64,000 bases of DNA. It comes from Streptomyces toxytricini (GTDB lineage Bacteria > Actinomycetota > Actinomycetes > Streptomycetales > Streptomycetaceae). The notes below the pieces were generated by a model. That model worked only from the letters and a program-made list of their open reading frames with translations, had not been told where the DNA came from and searched no databases. The stretch covers positions 1 through 64,000 of the forward strand of contig NZ_BMTY01000010.1 in assembly GCF_014649915.1 (NCBI RefSeq), written 5' to 3'. Positions 8,295 through 15,774 of the stretch are shown in pieces (the stretch's first letter is position 1; every line of letters begins with the position of its first letter). The translations under genes and the position numbers were made by a program.

Positions 8295-8388
8295 AGTAGG
8301 CATGTAACCCTGTGGATGACGTGCCGGGTGCCGGGGTAGTCTCTCCGCCACCGGTGCGCGTACCGGTCCCCCCATCCTGGAGGTATCC

Positions 8389-9057
8389 GTGACCACACCC
8401 CAGCAGCCCGCCGGGCCGCCCGGCTCCCCGGCCTCCTTCCCGGCCGCCGCGGCCGCCCTCGACGCGATCGGCAAGGCCGTCCAGGACGCCCACGGCCAGG
8501 AGGCGGACGGTCCCCGCGACACCGACTCCGCCCTCGCCGCCCTGCTGCTCCTGCGCGAGGTCCGCGAACAGCTCGCCTCGTGGGAGAGCGGACTCATCGA
8601 GACGGCCCGCGCCGCCGGCGCGAGCTGGGCCGACCTGGCCGGCCCCCTCGGCGTCGCCAGCCGGCAGGCAGCCGAGCGCCGCTACCTGCGGCTGCGCCCC
8701 GGAGCCGCAGGCACCACCGGCGAACAGCGCGTCCAGGCCACCCGCGACTCCCGCGCGGCGCAGCGCAGCGTCAACACCTGGGCCCGGCAGAACGCGGGGG
8801 ACCTCCGCCAGCTCGCCGGCCAGGTCAGCGCGCTCACCGGTCTCGACAGGCCGGGCAGCGCCTCGATCGGCCGGGTCCGCAGTGCGCTCGCCGGCGACGA
8901 CGCCGCCGACCTGCTCGGCCCGCTCAGCGCGGCCGCACCGCACGTACGGGCGGGGAACCCCGAGCTCGCCGACCGCATCGACGCAGTGAACCGGCACACC
9001 GACCGCGTCCGCCGGGCCAGCGACCGCCGCCGCCAGGGCCCGGACGGCGGCGAGTAG
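8389..9057 (+). CDS. rheA: HSP18 transcriptional repressor RheA
   Basis: 222 residues with an HTH of the form ASWADLAGPLGVASRQAAERRYLRLRP (residues about 75-105), followed by a helical C-terminal half rich in Ala, Asp and Arg. RheA is the protein thermometer of Streptomyces: it binds the hsp18 operator at normal temperature and reversibly loses binding when warmed. The identification rests on overall similarity to HSP18 regulators, the divergent hsp18 gene and the matching operator. The GTG start at 8389 has CTGGAGG upstream. Length is close to the 231 aa of the S. albus protein. Confidence 0.85.
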   Translation: MTTPQQPAGPPGSPASFPAAAAALDAIGKAVQDAHGQEADGPRDTDSALAALLLLREVREQLASWESGLIETARAAGASWADLAGPLGVASRQAAERRYLRLRPGAAGTTGEQRVQATRDSRAAQRSVNTWARQNAGDLRQLAGQVSALTGLDRPGSASIGRVRSALAGDDAADLLGPLSAAAPHVRAGNPELADRIDAVNRHTDRVRRASDRRRQGPDGGE

Positions 9058-9116
9058 CCCCGGGCTTCCGGCGCGCGCCCACGGCCCATCCGCGGGGGCG
9101 CCGGTACGATCCGGGG

Positions 9117-9485
9117 ATGGAACGTGCGGAAATCCTGAAGCGGGTCATCGCCATCCTGACGGAGGTGCAGGAGATCCGGCACGCGGTGGAGGCAGGCGAG
9201 GACCCCGAGATCCCCGAGGCGGAGTCACAGGTCGTCACGGAGCTCCTCAACGAGATGCTCCCCTCGATCCGCGTCCCCGCCGACGCCGCCCCGAAGGAGG
9301 TCGTCCGCCTGGTCGCGGGCTCGCTCGGACCGGCCCTGCAGAGCATGGTCGCCGGCTTCAGCCTCGCCTTCACCAGCCTGGCCATGGCCCACGACAACGG
9401 CCGCACGGACCTCACCTCCACGGACGTCCTGCGCACCCTGGCCCTGGAAGTCGAACGCGGCACCTACGACGACGGCACCCCCTGA
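9117..9485 (+). CDS. hypothetical protein
   Basis: 122 residues, mostly helical, acidic in the middle (EAGEDPEIPEAESQVVTELL) with a hydrophobic patch near residues 75-95 (GPALQSMVAGFSLAFTSLAM). ATG at 9117 is the first in-frame start after the rheA stop 59 nt upstream. I do not recognise the family. It may be co-transcribed with rheA. Confidence 0.6.
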   Translation: MERAEILKRVIAILTEVQEIRHAVEAGEDPEIPEAESQVVTELLNEMLPSIRVPADAAPKEVVRLVAGSLGPALQSMVAGFSLAFTSLAMAHDNGRTDLTSTDVLRTLALEVERGTYDDGTP

Positions 9486-9597
9486 CCCCCGCCGTGCCCC
9501 GAGCGCCCTGGGCGCCCGCGGGAAAAAGCAGGCGGCCGGGGGCGGTTACGGCCGCTACGATCAGGCCCCCACCCGAACGGACGCCACGGAGGCCGCG

Positions 9598-10659
9598 ATG
9601 GACCGGGCCGCCCCTCGAACGCCCCCGGCGGACGCCCGAGGCCGGGACGCCGCATGGTCGCCCTACCCCAAGATCCCCTCCCGGGCCCGGCCCGTCGGCA
9701 CGGCGCGCGCGGCCCGCGAGTGGGTGGCGCAGGAGAAGGTCCACGGCGCGAACTTCGCCGTGCACTGCGACGGGACGGGAGCCCGCCCGGCCAAGCGCCG
9801 CGAACTCCTCGCGGAGGGCGGCCTGGACGACTTCTTCGGCGTCGCCCGGATCTGGCCCGCCCTCGCCGTCGCCGCCGACCGGTGCGCGGCCGCCCTGCGC
9901 CGCCACTGCGGAGCAGACCCCTCGGCCCCGGTCACCCTGTACGGGGAACTCGCCGGCGGACGCTACCCGCATCCCGACGTCCCGCCCGCCCCCGGCACGG
10001 AGCCCGTCCAGACCGGCGTCTGGTACGCGCCGGGACTGCTCTGGCTGCCGTTCGACGCTGCCGTCCGGACCGGCGACGGCACCTGCTGGGCGGGCGAGCG
10101 CGCCCTGCGGGAGGCCGTGACGGTCGCGGGCCTGCACTGCGCCCCGCTCCTCGCACGCGGCACCCTGGCCCGCGTCCAGGAGGCGCCTCCGGTGTTCGAG
10201 ACCAGGGTGCCGGCGCTTCTCGGCCTGCCCGCGCTGCCCGGCAACCTCGCGGAGGGGCTCGTCGTCAAGCCGGCCGGCGACTGGTGGGAGTCGGGACCGG
10301 ATGCAGCCGCGCGCCCGGTGGTCAAGGCGAAGCACCCGGCCTTCGCCGAGGACGGGCGCTACGACGGCTCGCGCCCCTACACCGCGCCGCCCGAAGGCGC
10401 CGCCGGAGTGCCAGGCTGGCTCCTCTCCCAGGCGGCCGCGCTCCTCCCCCCTGCACGGGCCGCGGCCGCCGTCGGCAAACTCGGCCCGCGCACACCGGCC
10501 GAGGAGGCCGCCGCGGAGATCGCCCGGGACGCCGCCCTGGACCTCGCCGACTCCGTAGGCGGCCTCGACGGCGCCCTGGCCGCGGCCCTGGAGCGGGCGC
10601 TGCACCCCGGAGCGCTCGCGCTCGCCCGCTTCGACGCGGCCGACCGCCGCCGGACCTGA
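9598..10659 (+). CDS. RNA ligase, Rnl2-like nucleotidyltransferase
   Basis: 353 residues. Motif I of the covalent nucleotidyltransferases is EKVHGANFAVH with the adenylated Lys at 47, followed by a motif III-like TLYGELAGG, motif IV EGLVVKP and motif V VVKAKHP. KxHGxN is the form seen in T4 Rnl2, REL1 and relatives, which seal nicks in RNA. A C-terminal helical region follows the catalytic domain. The first 20 residues are low-complexity. ATG 9598 has GGAG 8 nt upstream. It stands alone, with no PNKP or end-healing enzyme next to it. Confidence 0.85.
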   Translation: MDRAAPRTPPADARGRDAAWSPYPKIPSRARPVGTARAAREWVAQEKVHGANFAVHCDGTGARPAKRRELLAEGGLDDFFGVARIWPALAVAADRCAAALRRHCGADPSAPVTLYGELAGGRYPHPDVPPAPGTEPVQTGVWYAPGLLWLPFDAAVRTGDGTCWAGERALREAVTVAGLHCAPLLARGTLARVQEAPPVFETRVPALLGLPALPGNLAEGLVVKPAGDWWESGPDAAARPVVKAKHPAFAEDGRYDGSRPYTAPPEGAAGVPGWLLSQAAALLPPARAAAAVGKLGPRTPAEEAAAEIARDAALDLADSVGGLDGALAAALERALHPGALALARFDAADRRRT

Positions 10660-10677
10660 CCGGACCCGGCCCCGGGG

Positions 10678-10700
10678 CCCACCGGCTCGGAGCCGGTGGG
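10678..10700. terminator. terminator after RNA ligase
   Basis: A perfect 10-bp stem (CCCACCGGCT / AGCCGGTGGG) with a 3-nt loop begins 19 nt after the RNA ligase stop codon. It is the clearest simple hairpin in the window. Confidence 0.8.
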
Positions 10701-10808
10701 CGGCGCGCACCCGCTTCAGGCGGAGCGGGCGGCCCGTGCGGCCTTGGGCATGGCCATGGGCCGGCGGGCCGCCGGGCGCGGGGGAGCCGTCGCGCCTCGC
10801 CGGGCACG

Positions 10809-10830
10809 CCCCGCCCACGAGGGGGCGGGG
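10809..10830. terminator. GC hairpin downstream of lamin-tail gene
   Basis: CCCCGCCC (10809-10816) pairs with GGGCGGGG (10823-10830). It lies about 40 nt past the stop of the minus-strand lamin-tail gene. The rest of the 10701-10866 gap shows no convincing gene. Confidence 0.55.
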
Positions 10831-10866
10831 CAGCCCGTGGGGGCGGGGTGGCCGGACGGGCTGTGG

Positions 10867-11361
10867 TCAGCGGCGGTGGTTCTCGCGGCCGCCCCACGAC
10901 TGGGTGTCGACGATGTTCCCGCGGGCGTCGCGCAGCGTGGCGGTGTCGCGCTCGTCCCAGATCTGGCGGCGGCTGTCCTGGTAGACGTCGGTGCGCGTGT
11001 CGCGGCCGTGGCCGGTGTGGACCCGGACGCTGGAACGTCCGTCGAGGCGGAGGCGGTCGAAGCGGTAGCGGTTGCCCTCGCGGTCGGTGAGGGTGAACCC
11101 GCGCAGCTCCACGGCCTGCCGGCCGTTGTTCCGCACCTCGACCCACTCACGGTTGAGGTCGTTCACGGTGCGGCCGCCGCCGCGGGTGCGGGTGCGGCTC
11201 TCGTGCTGCACGTCGCCGATGGCGAGGGCGGAGTGGCGGGCCGCACGGCGGTCGCGCCGGTCGTCGTCGTGGGCGGCGGCCGGCAGCGCGGTCGCGCCGA
11301 CCAGGGAGCCGGCGGCGAGGACGGCGGCGAGCAGACGGCGGGCGGGGAGGGAAGCAGACAT
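10867..11361 (-). CDS. secreted lamin-tail-domain protein
   Basis: 164 residues. An N-terminal signal peptide (RRLLAAVLAAGSLVGATALP, cleavage near ALPAAAHD) is followed by a His/Asp/Arg-rich stretch and a lamin-tail (LTD) fold with the typical NREWVEVRNNGRQAVELRGF, then LTDREGNRYRF and NIVDTQSWGG. LTD domains are Ig-like modules on secreted nucleases and surface proteins, thought to bind DNA or glycans; here the domain is alone. ATG 11361 has GGAGT upstream. Confidence 0.85.
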   Translation of the reverse strand: MSASLPARRLLAAVLAAGSLVGATALPAAAHDDDRRDRRAARHSALAIGDVQHESRTRTRGGGRTVNDLNREWVEVRNNGRQAVELRGFTLTDREGNRYRFDRLRLDGRSSVRVHTGHGRDTRTDVYQDSRRQIWDERDTATLRDARGNIVDTQSWGGRENHRR

Positions 11362-11709
11362 GGGGGTGACTCCTTCGAAAGGCGAGCCCGCACCGGACGC
11401 CGACGCGCCGGACGGACTCCGTGCGGTTCCCGGCATCGTGCCGAGGCGCCACACTCTGGCCTCCGCGCACCGCCGAACGCCGCATCTCGGGCGCGTGTTT
11501 CCCCATGCGGACATTTCCGTAACACTCCCGTGTAACGGACAAGAGTCAACGGCGTTTGACGGTCATGGCGGTGCGGCCCCGCGACGGCCCGCGCGCCGCT
11601 TGGCCTCCGGGTTCGGCGGCCGGATGCCCGGCCGCGCGGCGGCGTACGCCGAACGGGCGGACCGCCTCGTAACAGCCCGCCCTCGCCGGCGGCGGCTGCC
11701 GAACCGGTG
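11362..11709. other. 348-bp gap without a gene
   Basis: Lies between the starts/ends of two minus-strand genes. It should hold the lamin-tail gene's promoter near 11362-11560 and the 3' end region of the lactonase gene. I see no coding pattern, repeat array or clear terminator in it. Confidence 0.5.
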
Positions 11710-12792
11710 TCAGGCGAAGACGACGCAGGCGGCTGCCGGGACCTCCGCCTGCCCCGACCGGCTCAGCCGCCCGGTCTTCGGGTCGGCCTCGAACCACGTG
11801 ACGTCCCCCGACCACTCGTTGGAGACGTAGACGCGCCGCCCGGACGGATCGGCCGCCAGGTCCCGCGGCCAACTCCCGCCGCACGGCACGGTCTGCACGT
11901 GCCGGGGCTCCCCGGCGTCCCCGGACAGCGCGAACGTGTGCAGCACGTTGCTGCCGCGGACCGCCACCCGCAGGAACCGCCCGTCACCCGACACCAGGCC
12001 CACCGAGGGGTACTCGCGTTCGCCCGCAGCCTCCGACGAGCGCAGCGGCACCGCGCCGGCGGGATCGAGCCTGCCGGCCGCCGCGTCCCAGCGGCAGACC
12101 GTCAGCAGGGGCTCCAGTTCGTGCACGACGTACGCGGTGCCCCCGCCGGGGCCGAACGCGAGGTGGCGGGGCCCGCTTCCGGCGGGCAGGGCCGTCTCCG
12201 CGTGCAGGCGCAGCGTCCCCGTCGCCGGGTCGAGGGCGCAGACGCGTACGGAGTCGGTGCCGAGGTCGACGCTGAGGACCCACCGGCCCGACGGGTCGGC
12301 CAGCACCTGGTGGGCGTGCGGCCCGGTCTGCCGGTCCGGGTCGGGGCCCGAGCCCTCGTGCGCGAGGACGTACGGGTCGCCGGCGGGGCTGCCGTCGGCG
12401 CCGAGTCGAAGGCTGCTCACGCTGCCGGAGGCGTAGTGCGCGGTCAGCAGCCGGCCGCCGGCCAGGCCGAGGTGGGTGGGTCCGCGCCCGCCGACCGGTG
12501 CCGGCCGGCCGAGCGGGACGAGCCCGCCGGCCGCGGTCCGGTACGCCGCGACGACGCCCTCGCCGGCGTCGCTGTCGCTCACCGCGTACAGGAACCGCCC
12601 CCCGCCGCCGAGCGCCAGGCAGGCCGGGTTCACGATCCCGTTCGCGGCGGCGAGGGGGGTCAGTGCCCCCGTGTCGGGGTCCACCGCGGCGGTCGTGATG
12701 CCGTCGCCGCCGCCCGTCGTGAAGGACCCGATGTAGGCGCGCCGTCCGCGCGGTCCGCCGCCGTGGTCCGTGGTGCTCGCGCCGCCGTCCAC
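11710..12792 (-). CDS. lactonase-family beta-propeller protein (YbhE/PgL-like)
   Basis: 360 residues made of seven repeats of the form DPDTGALTPLA / RFLYAVSD / ACLALGGGG, typical of the 7-bladed lactonase family (PF10282). E. coli YbhE of this family hydrolyses 6-phosphogluconolactone; other members act on muconate lactones. No signal peptide is evident, so it is likely cytoplasmic. The GTG start at 12792 has GGAAGGA nearby. It is divergent from an AraC-type regulator that may control it. Confidence 0.85.
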   Translation of the reverse strand: MDGGASTTDHGGGPRGRRAYIGSFTTGGGDGITTAAVDPDTGALTPLAAANGIVNPACLALGGGGRFLYAVSDSDAGEGVVAAYRTAAGGLVPLGRPAPVGGRGPTHLGLAGGRLLTAHYASGSVSSLRLGADGSPAGDPYVLAHEGSGPDPDRQTGPHAHQVLADPSGRWVLSVDLGTDSVRVCALDPATGTLRLHAETALPAGSGPRHLAFGPGGGTAYVVHELEPLLTVCRWDAAAGRLDPAGAVPLRSSEAAGEREYPSVGLVSGDGRFLRVAVRGSNVLHTFALSGDAGEPRHVQTVPCGGSWPRDLAADPSGRRVYVSNEWSGDVTWFEADPKTGRLSRSGQAEVPAAACVVFA

Positions 12793-12971
12793 CGAAGTGT
12801 CCTTCCCGCCGCCTGTGGGAGTCGGAAAGGACGATAACAGGACAATAGGGGTGTCCGGATCTTTCGTCGGCCCTCCGGCGCGTCTGGAATCCTGAACCAG
12901 ACCGGGGGCTCGGGCCGGGGCCGTGCCGACCGGACGGGGGCGGGGCCTCGGCGGGCAGAGGGAGGGCGTGC

Positions 12972-13847
12972 ATGCCGGTGAACGGGGAGACGAGGGCGGA
13001 CGGCCGCGGAGTACGGATGACCCGCATGGGCGGCCGATGGCGGGTGACCCGGCCGTGGCCGGCCCACCTGAGGCCCTTCCTGCACAGTTACGCCGGCTAC
13101 TGGGAGGCGGCGGCCACGCCCTACCGGGTGCGGCTCGTGCCGACCGGCCGCGCCGTGGTGCTGATCAACCTCGGCGAGCCGTTCGCCCAGGTGCGGCGGC
13201 TCGCGGACGGCACGGGCCTCACCGGCCAGGCCACCGGCGCGCTGGTGGTGGGCCTGGAGGACGGGCCCCGAGTCTGCGACCACCCCGGCGGGCAGGAGGC
13301 GATCCGCCTGGAGCTGACCCCGCTCGGCGCCTACCGGCTGTTCGCCCTGCCCATGGGGGAGCTGACCAACAGGGCCGTCGGACTCGGCGATGTCCTCGGG
13401 CCGGCGGCACGGCTGCTGGTGGACCGGATGGCCGCAACCCCCAGCTGGACCACCCGGTTCGACCTGCTGGACGCCGCCCTGACCGCGCGGCTCGACAGCG
13501 GCCCGGTGCCCGCCCCCGAGGTCGTCCAGGCGTGGCGGCTGCTGCGCGACAGCGGCGGCACGGTCCCGATCGGCCGGATCGCCGCCGACGTCGGCTGGAG
13601 CCAAGGGCACCTGGTCCGCCGCTTCACCCAGCAGGTCGGCCTCACGCCGAAGGCGTCCGCGCGGGTGCTGCGCTTCCAGCGGGCCGTACGGCTGCTCACC
13701 GGCGAGCACGCCACCCCCGCCGACGTCACCGCCGCCTGCGGCTACTACGACCAGGCCCACCTGAACCGCGAGTTCCGCGCCCTGGCCGACACCACCCCAG
13801 GCCGGCTGGCCGCGGCCCGGCTCGCGGAGGGGGCGCTCACCCTCTGA
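12972..13847 (+). CDS. AraC-family transcriptional regulator
   Basis: 291 residues. The N-terminal half is a ligand-type domain (RVRLVPTGRAVVLINLGEPF, then HPGGQEAIRLELTPLGAYRLF). The C-terminal third has two HTH units: PIGRIAADVGWSQGHLVRRFTQ and PADVTAACGYYDQAHLNREF, with the PKASARVLRFQRAV linker characteristic of AraC/XylS. ATG 12972 follows GGGAGGG; a second Met at 13017 could also serve. A GGACA-N7-TGTCC inverted repeat at 12840-12856 in the intergenic region is a possible target. Likely target genes are itself and the divergent lactonase. Confidence 0.88.
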   Translation: MPVNGETRADGRGVRMTRMGGRWRVTRPWPAHLRPFLHSYAGYWEAAATPYRVRLVPTGRAVVLINLGEPFAQVRRLADGTGLTGQATGALVVGLEDGPRVCDHPGGQEAIRLELTPLGAYRLFALPMGELTNRAVGLGDVLGPAARLLVDRMAATPSWTTRFDLLDAALTARLDSGPVPAPEVVQAWRLLRDSGGTVPIGRIAADVGWSQGHLVRRFTQQVGLTPKASARVLRFQRAVRLLTGEHATPADVTAACGYYDQAHLNREFRALADTTPGRLAAARLAEGALTL

Positions 13848-13946
13848 GGCGAGGTCAAATTCGTCCAAGCCAGGCCGTCCCCGCCGCCGCTAGTGTCCCC
13901 TCCATCGCCGAACGGGCACCCGGCCCGCGGAACGAGGGAGTGGTCG

Positions 13947-14069
13947 ATGGAAGAGCTGCTGCGCATCCTCGTCGCCGGTGCGCTCACGGGCGCGCTGGTC
14001 GGAGCGGCCGGCGCCCTCGGACGCCGCAGCCGCAGGCGCCGCGAGGGCGGCGGCACGGAACGCCGCTGA
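13947..14069 (+). CDS. 40-residue small membrane protein
   Basis: A short ORF with GAGGGAG upstream of its ATG. The product has a 22-residue hydrophobic helix (LLRILVAGALTGALVGAAGA) followed by a strongly basic tail (GRRSRRRREGGGTERR). It looks like a single-pass membrane peptide with the tail inside. Followed 17 nt later by a strong terminator hairpin, which supports it being a real end of transcription. No known family. Confidence 0.6.
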   Translation: MEELLRILVAGALTGALVGAAGALGRRSRRRREGGGTERR

Positions 14070-14086
14070 CGGCCCCGGGGGCCGGC

Positions 14087-14117
14087 GCCGGGTCCGCCAC
14101 GGGGGAGCGGACCCGGC
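14087..14117. terminator. bidirectional terminator
   Basis: GCCGGGTCCGC (14087-14097) pairs perfectly with GCGGACCCGGC (14107-14117) over a 9-nt loop. It lies between the small membrane protein gene and the convergent psiE-like gene. Confidence 0.75.
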
Positions 14118-14145
14118 CCCGGCCCCCCCTGTCCGCCCGGCGCCG

Positions 14146-14640
14146 TCAGCCCTTGGGCAGATCCGCGTCCGTGCGCTCCGACTCCGTCAGGGCGCGGTGC
14201 CAGACGTACAGCGCCACCGCCATGACGAGGATCAGGACCGTCAGGACGAGCAGCTCGACGCCCTGGACCTGCCAGGTGAAGGACTTCTCCGCCTCGGCGG
14301 TCACGATGAGCACCTTGCGCACCCCGGCGATCATCCCGACCACGAGGAACGGCTCGGCGTTCAGCGTCCGGTTCAGGATCGTCAGGCGGACCGTGTGCAG
14401 CAGCTCGGCGACGATGAACAGGACGAGGCTGCTGTCCAGCGCCGACAGCACGATGGCCTGCTCGTCGTACGGCCCGCGGATCGCCGCGACGGCATCGCCG
14501 ACCACCCCCACCGCCAGCAGGCCGGCCAGGAGGATCAGGAACGCCGCCACGACGAGGTGGATGCCGTCCTCCGCCGCGCTCAGGACGCGCTGCACCCGCG
14601 AGTCCCCGCCGTCCTTCCGGGCCGCTGTCATGCAGCGCAT
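14146..14640 (-). CDS. PsiE-family membrane protein
   Basis: 164 residues with four hydrophobic helices and the PsiE hallmarks: EDGIHLVVAAFLILLAGLLA, IVAELLHTVRLTILNRTLNAEPFLVVGMIAGVRKVLIV (shown in part) and VLTVLILVMAVALYVW. PsiE is a phosphate-starvation-inducible inner-membrane protein of unknown function. The ATG at 14640 has a weak site; MTAARK four codons later is the alternative start. Confidence 0.85.
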   Translation of the reverse strand: MRCMTAARKDGGDSRVQRVLSAAEDGIHLVVAAFLILLAGLLAVGVVGDAVAAIRGPYDEQAIVLSALDSSLVLFIVAELLHTVRLTILNRTLNAEPFLVVGMIAGVRKVLIVTAEAEKSFTWQVQGVELLVLTVLILVMAVALYVWHRALTESERTDADLPKG

Positions 14641-14694
14641 GCCAGGTCGTCTCCTTCGGATCCTGCCTGACCCGCGCCGCCCGCCGCGTGCGGG

Positions 14695-15147
14695 TCAGCC
14701 GACCGCCCGCCGCACGAGGGCGGCGATCCGCTCCTCCACCTCCTCCGTCACCTCGGTGAGGGCGAAGCCGGCCGCCCACATGGGGCCGTCGTCCAGGGCG
14801 GCCAGGTCGCTGAAGCCGAGGGTGGCGTAGCGCGCCTTGAACTTCTCGGCGCTCTGGAAGAAGCAGACGACCTTGCCGTCCCGGGCGTACGCGGGCATGC
14901 CGTACCACAGCTTCGGGGCGAGCTGCGGGGCGTGTGCCCGGACGACGGCGTGGACGCGCTCGGCCATCACCCGGTCCGACTCCTGCATGTCGGCGATCTT
15001 CGCGAGGACGTCGCGCTCGGCGGCCGCGGCCTTCTCCGCGGCCGAGCCGCGGCGGGCGGCCTTCTTCATCTCCTGCGCGTGGTCCCGCATCGCGGCCCGC
15101 TCCTCGGCGGTGAAACCGGCGTACGTGCTGTTCTCGGTGGTGCTCAT
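14695..15147 (-). CDS. DUF1801/YdhG-family protein
   Basis: 150 residues. The N-terminal half is a charged helix (MRDHAQEMKKAARRG plus the EKAAAAERDVLAKIADM segment), and the second half carries the YdhG/DUF1801 core: LAPKLWYGMPAYARDGKVVCFFQ, then KFKARYATLGF and a C-terminal helix. B. subtilis FraH (YdhG) is an iron chaperone of this fold; no iron ligands can be named here, so function is open. Ends 54 nt before the PsiE-like gene and may be upstream in the same transcript. Confidence 0.8.
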   Translation of the reverse strand: MSTTENSTYAGFTAEERAAMRDHAQEMKKAARRGSAAEKAAAAERDVLAKIADMQESDRVMAERVHAVVRAHAPQLAPKLWYGMPAYARDGKVVCFFQSAEKFKARYATLGFSDLAALDDGPMWAAGFALTEVTEEVEERIAALVRRAVG

Positions 15148-15226
15148 GGGATACGGCTCCCGGGGTCTCGGTGGGTCTGGGCGGTCTTGGCTGGTGCGGT
15201 GTGCGGTGTGCGGTGTGCGGTGGGGC

Positions 15227-15586
15227 TCAGCGGTCCTGGAGGAGGCCGACGAGGTTGCCGTCGGGGTCGATCACGGTGGCCGTCAGGCGGCCGCCGCCGA
15301 CGTCGCCGACCGGGTCCTTCACGGTCGCGCCGGCCGCGGCCAACTCGGCGAGCTTCGCCTCGATGTCGGCCACGTGCCAGTAGGCGAGCGGCGCGGTCAG
15401 ACCCTGCGGCCCGCCGGCCGGCAGCAGCCCGAGGTGCTGCCCGCCGGCCTCGAAGCCGACGTAGTAGGGGGCGTCGACCTGCGGCGGGACGCCCAACAGG
15501 GCCGTGTAGACCGCCTTGGCCTGCCCGAGGTCGGAGACTGGGACCAGCACGGTGCGGAAGCCCTGGTGGTCGGAAGCGGTCGTCAC
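15227..15586 (-). CDS. VOC-family (glyoxalase-like) protein
   Basis: 119 residues with two beta-alpha-beta-beta-beta units: FRTVLVPVSDLGQAKAVYTA with YYVGFEAGGQHLGLLP, and YWHVADIEAKLAELAAAGAT with VIDPDGNLVGLLQD. These are the hallmarks of vicinal oxygen chelate proteins. Metal ligands expected at strand 1 (His/Gln) are replaced here, as in many resistance-type or orphan VOC proteins, so enzymatic activity is uncertain. GTG start at 15586 with AGGAGT upstream. It is divergent from the LuxR/STAND regulator. Confidence 0.85.
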   Translation of the reverse strand: MTTASDHQGFRTVLVPVSDLGQAKAVYTALLGVPPQVDAPYYVGFEAGGQHLGLLPAGGPQGLTAPLAYWHVADIEAKLAELAAAGATVKDPVGDVGGGRLTATVIDPDGNLVGLLQDR

Positions 15587-15761
15587 GGCAACTCCTCGGT
15601 TCGCGGGGTCGGATGGGCCCGGTCCGTGCGTCCGGCGGGCCCGTTCTCGCTGTGCCCCCAGCTTCCCCCGGCAGGCGTACGGACCGCCTCCGTGCTCACC
15701 ACGGAAAGCACCACGGAGACACCACGGCCCGCGCACCCGCCGGGACTTCGGAAGATCATCG

Positions 15762-15774
15762 GATAATAGTGCGG
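15762..15774 (+). promoter_or_regulatory. -10 element of a leaderless transcript
   Basis: GATAAT at 15762-15767 is a near-consensus -10 hexamer. The gene's GTG start at 15774 lies 6 nt after it, exactly where transcription should begin. No Shine-Dalgarno sequence fits between. The mRNA is therefore probably leaderless. Confidence 0.55.
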
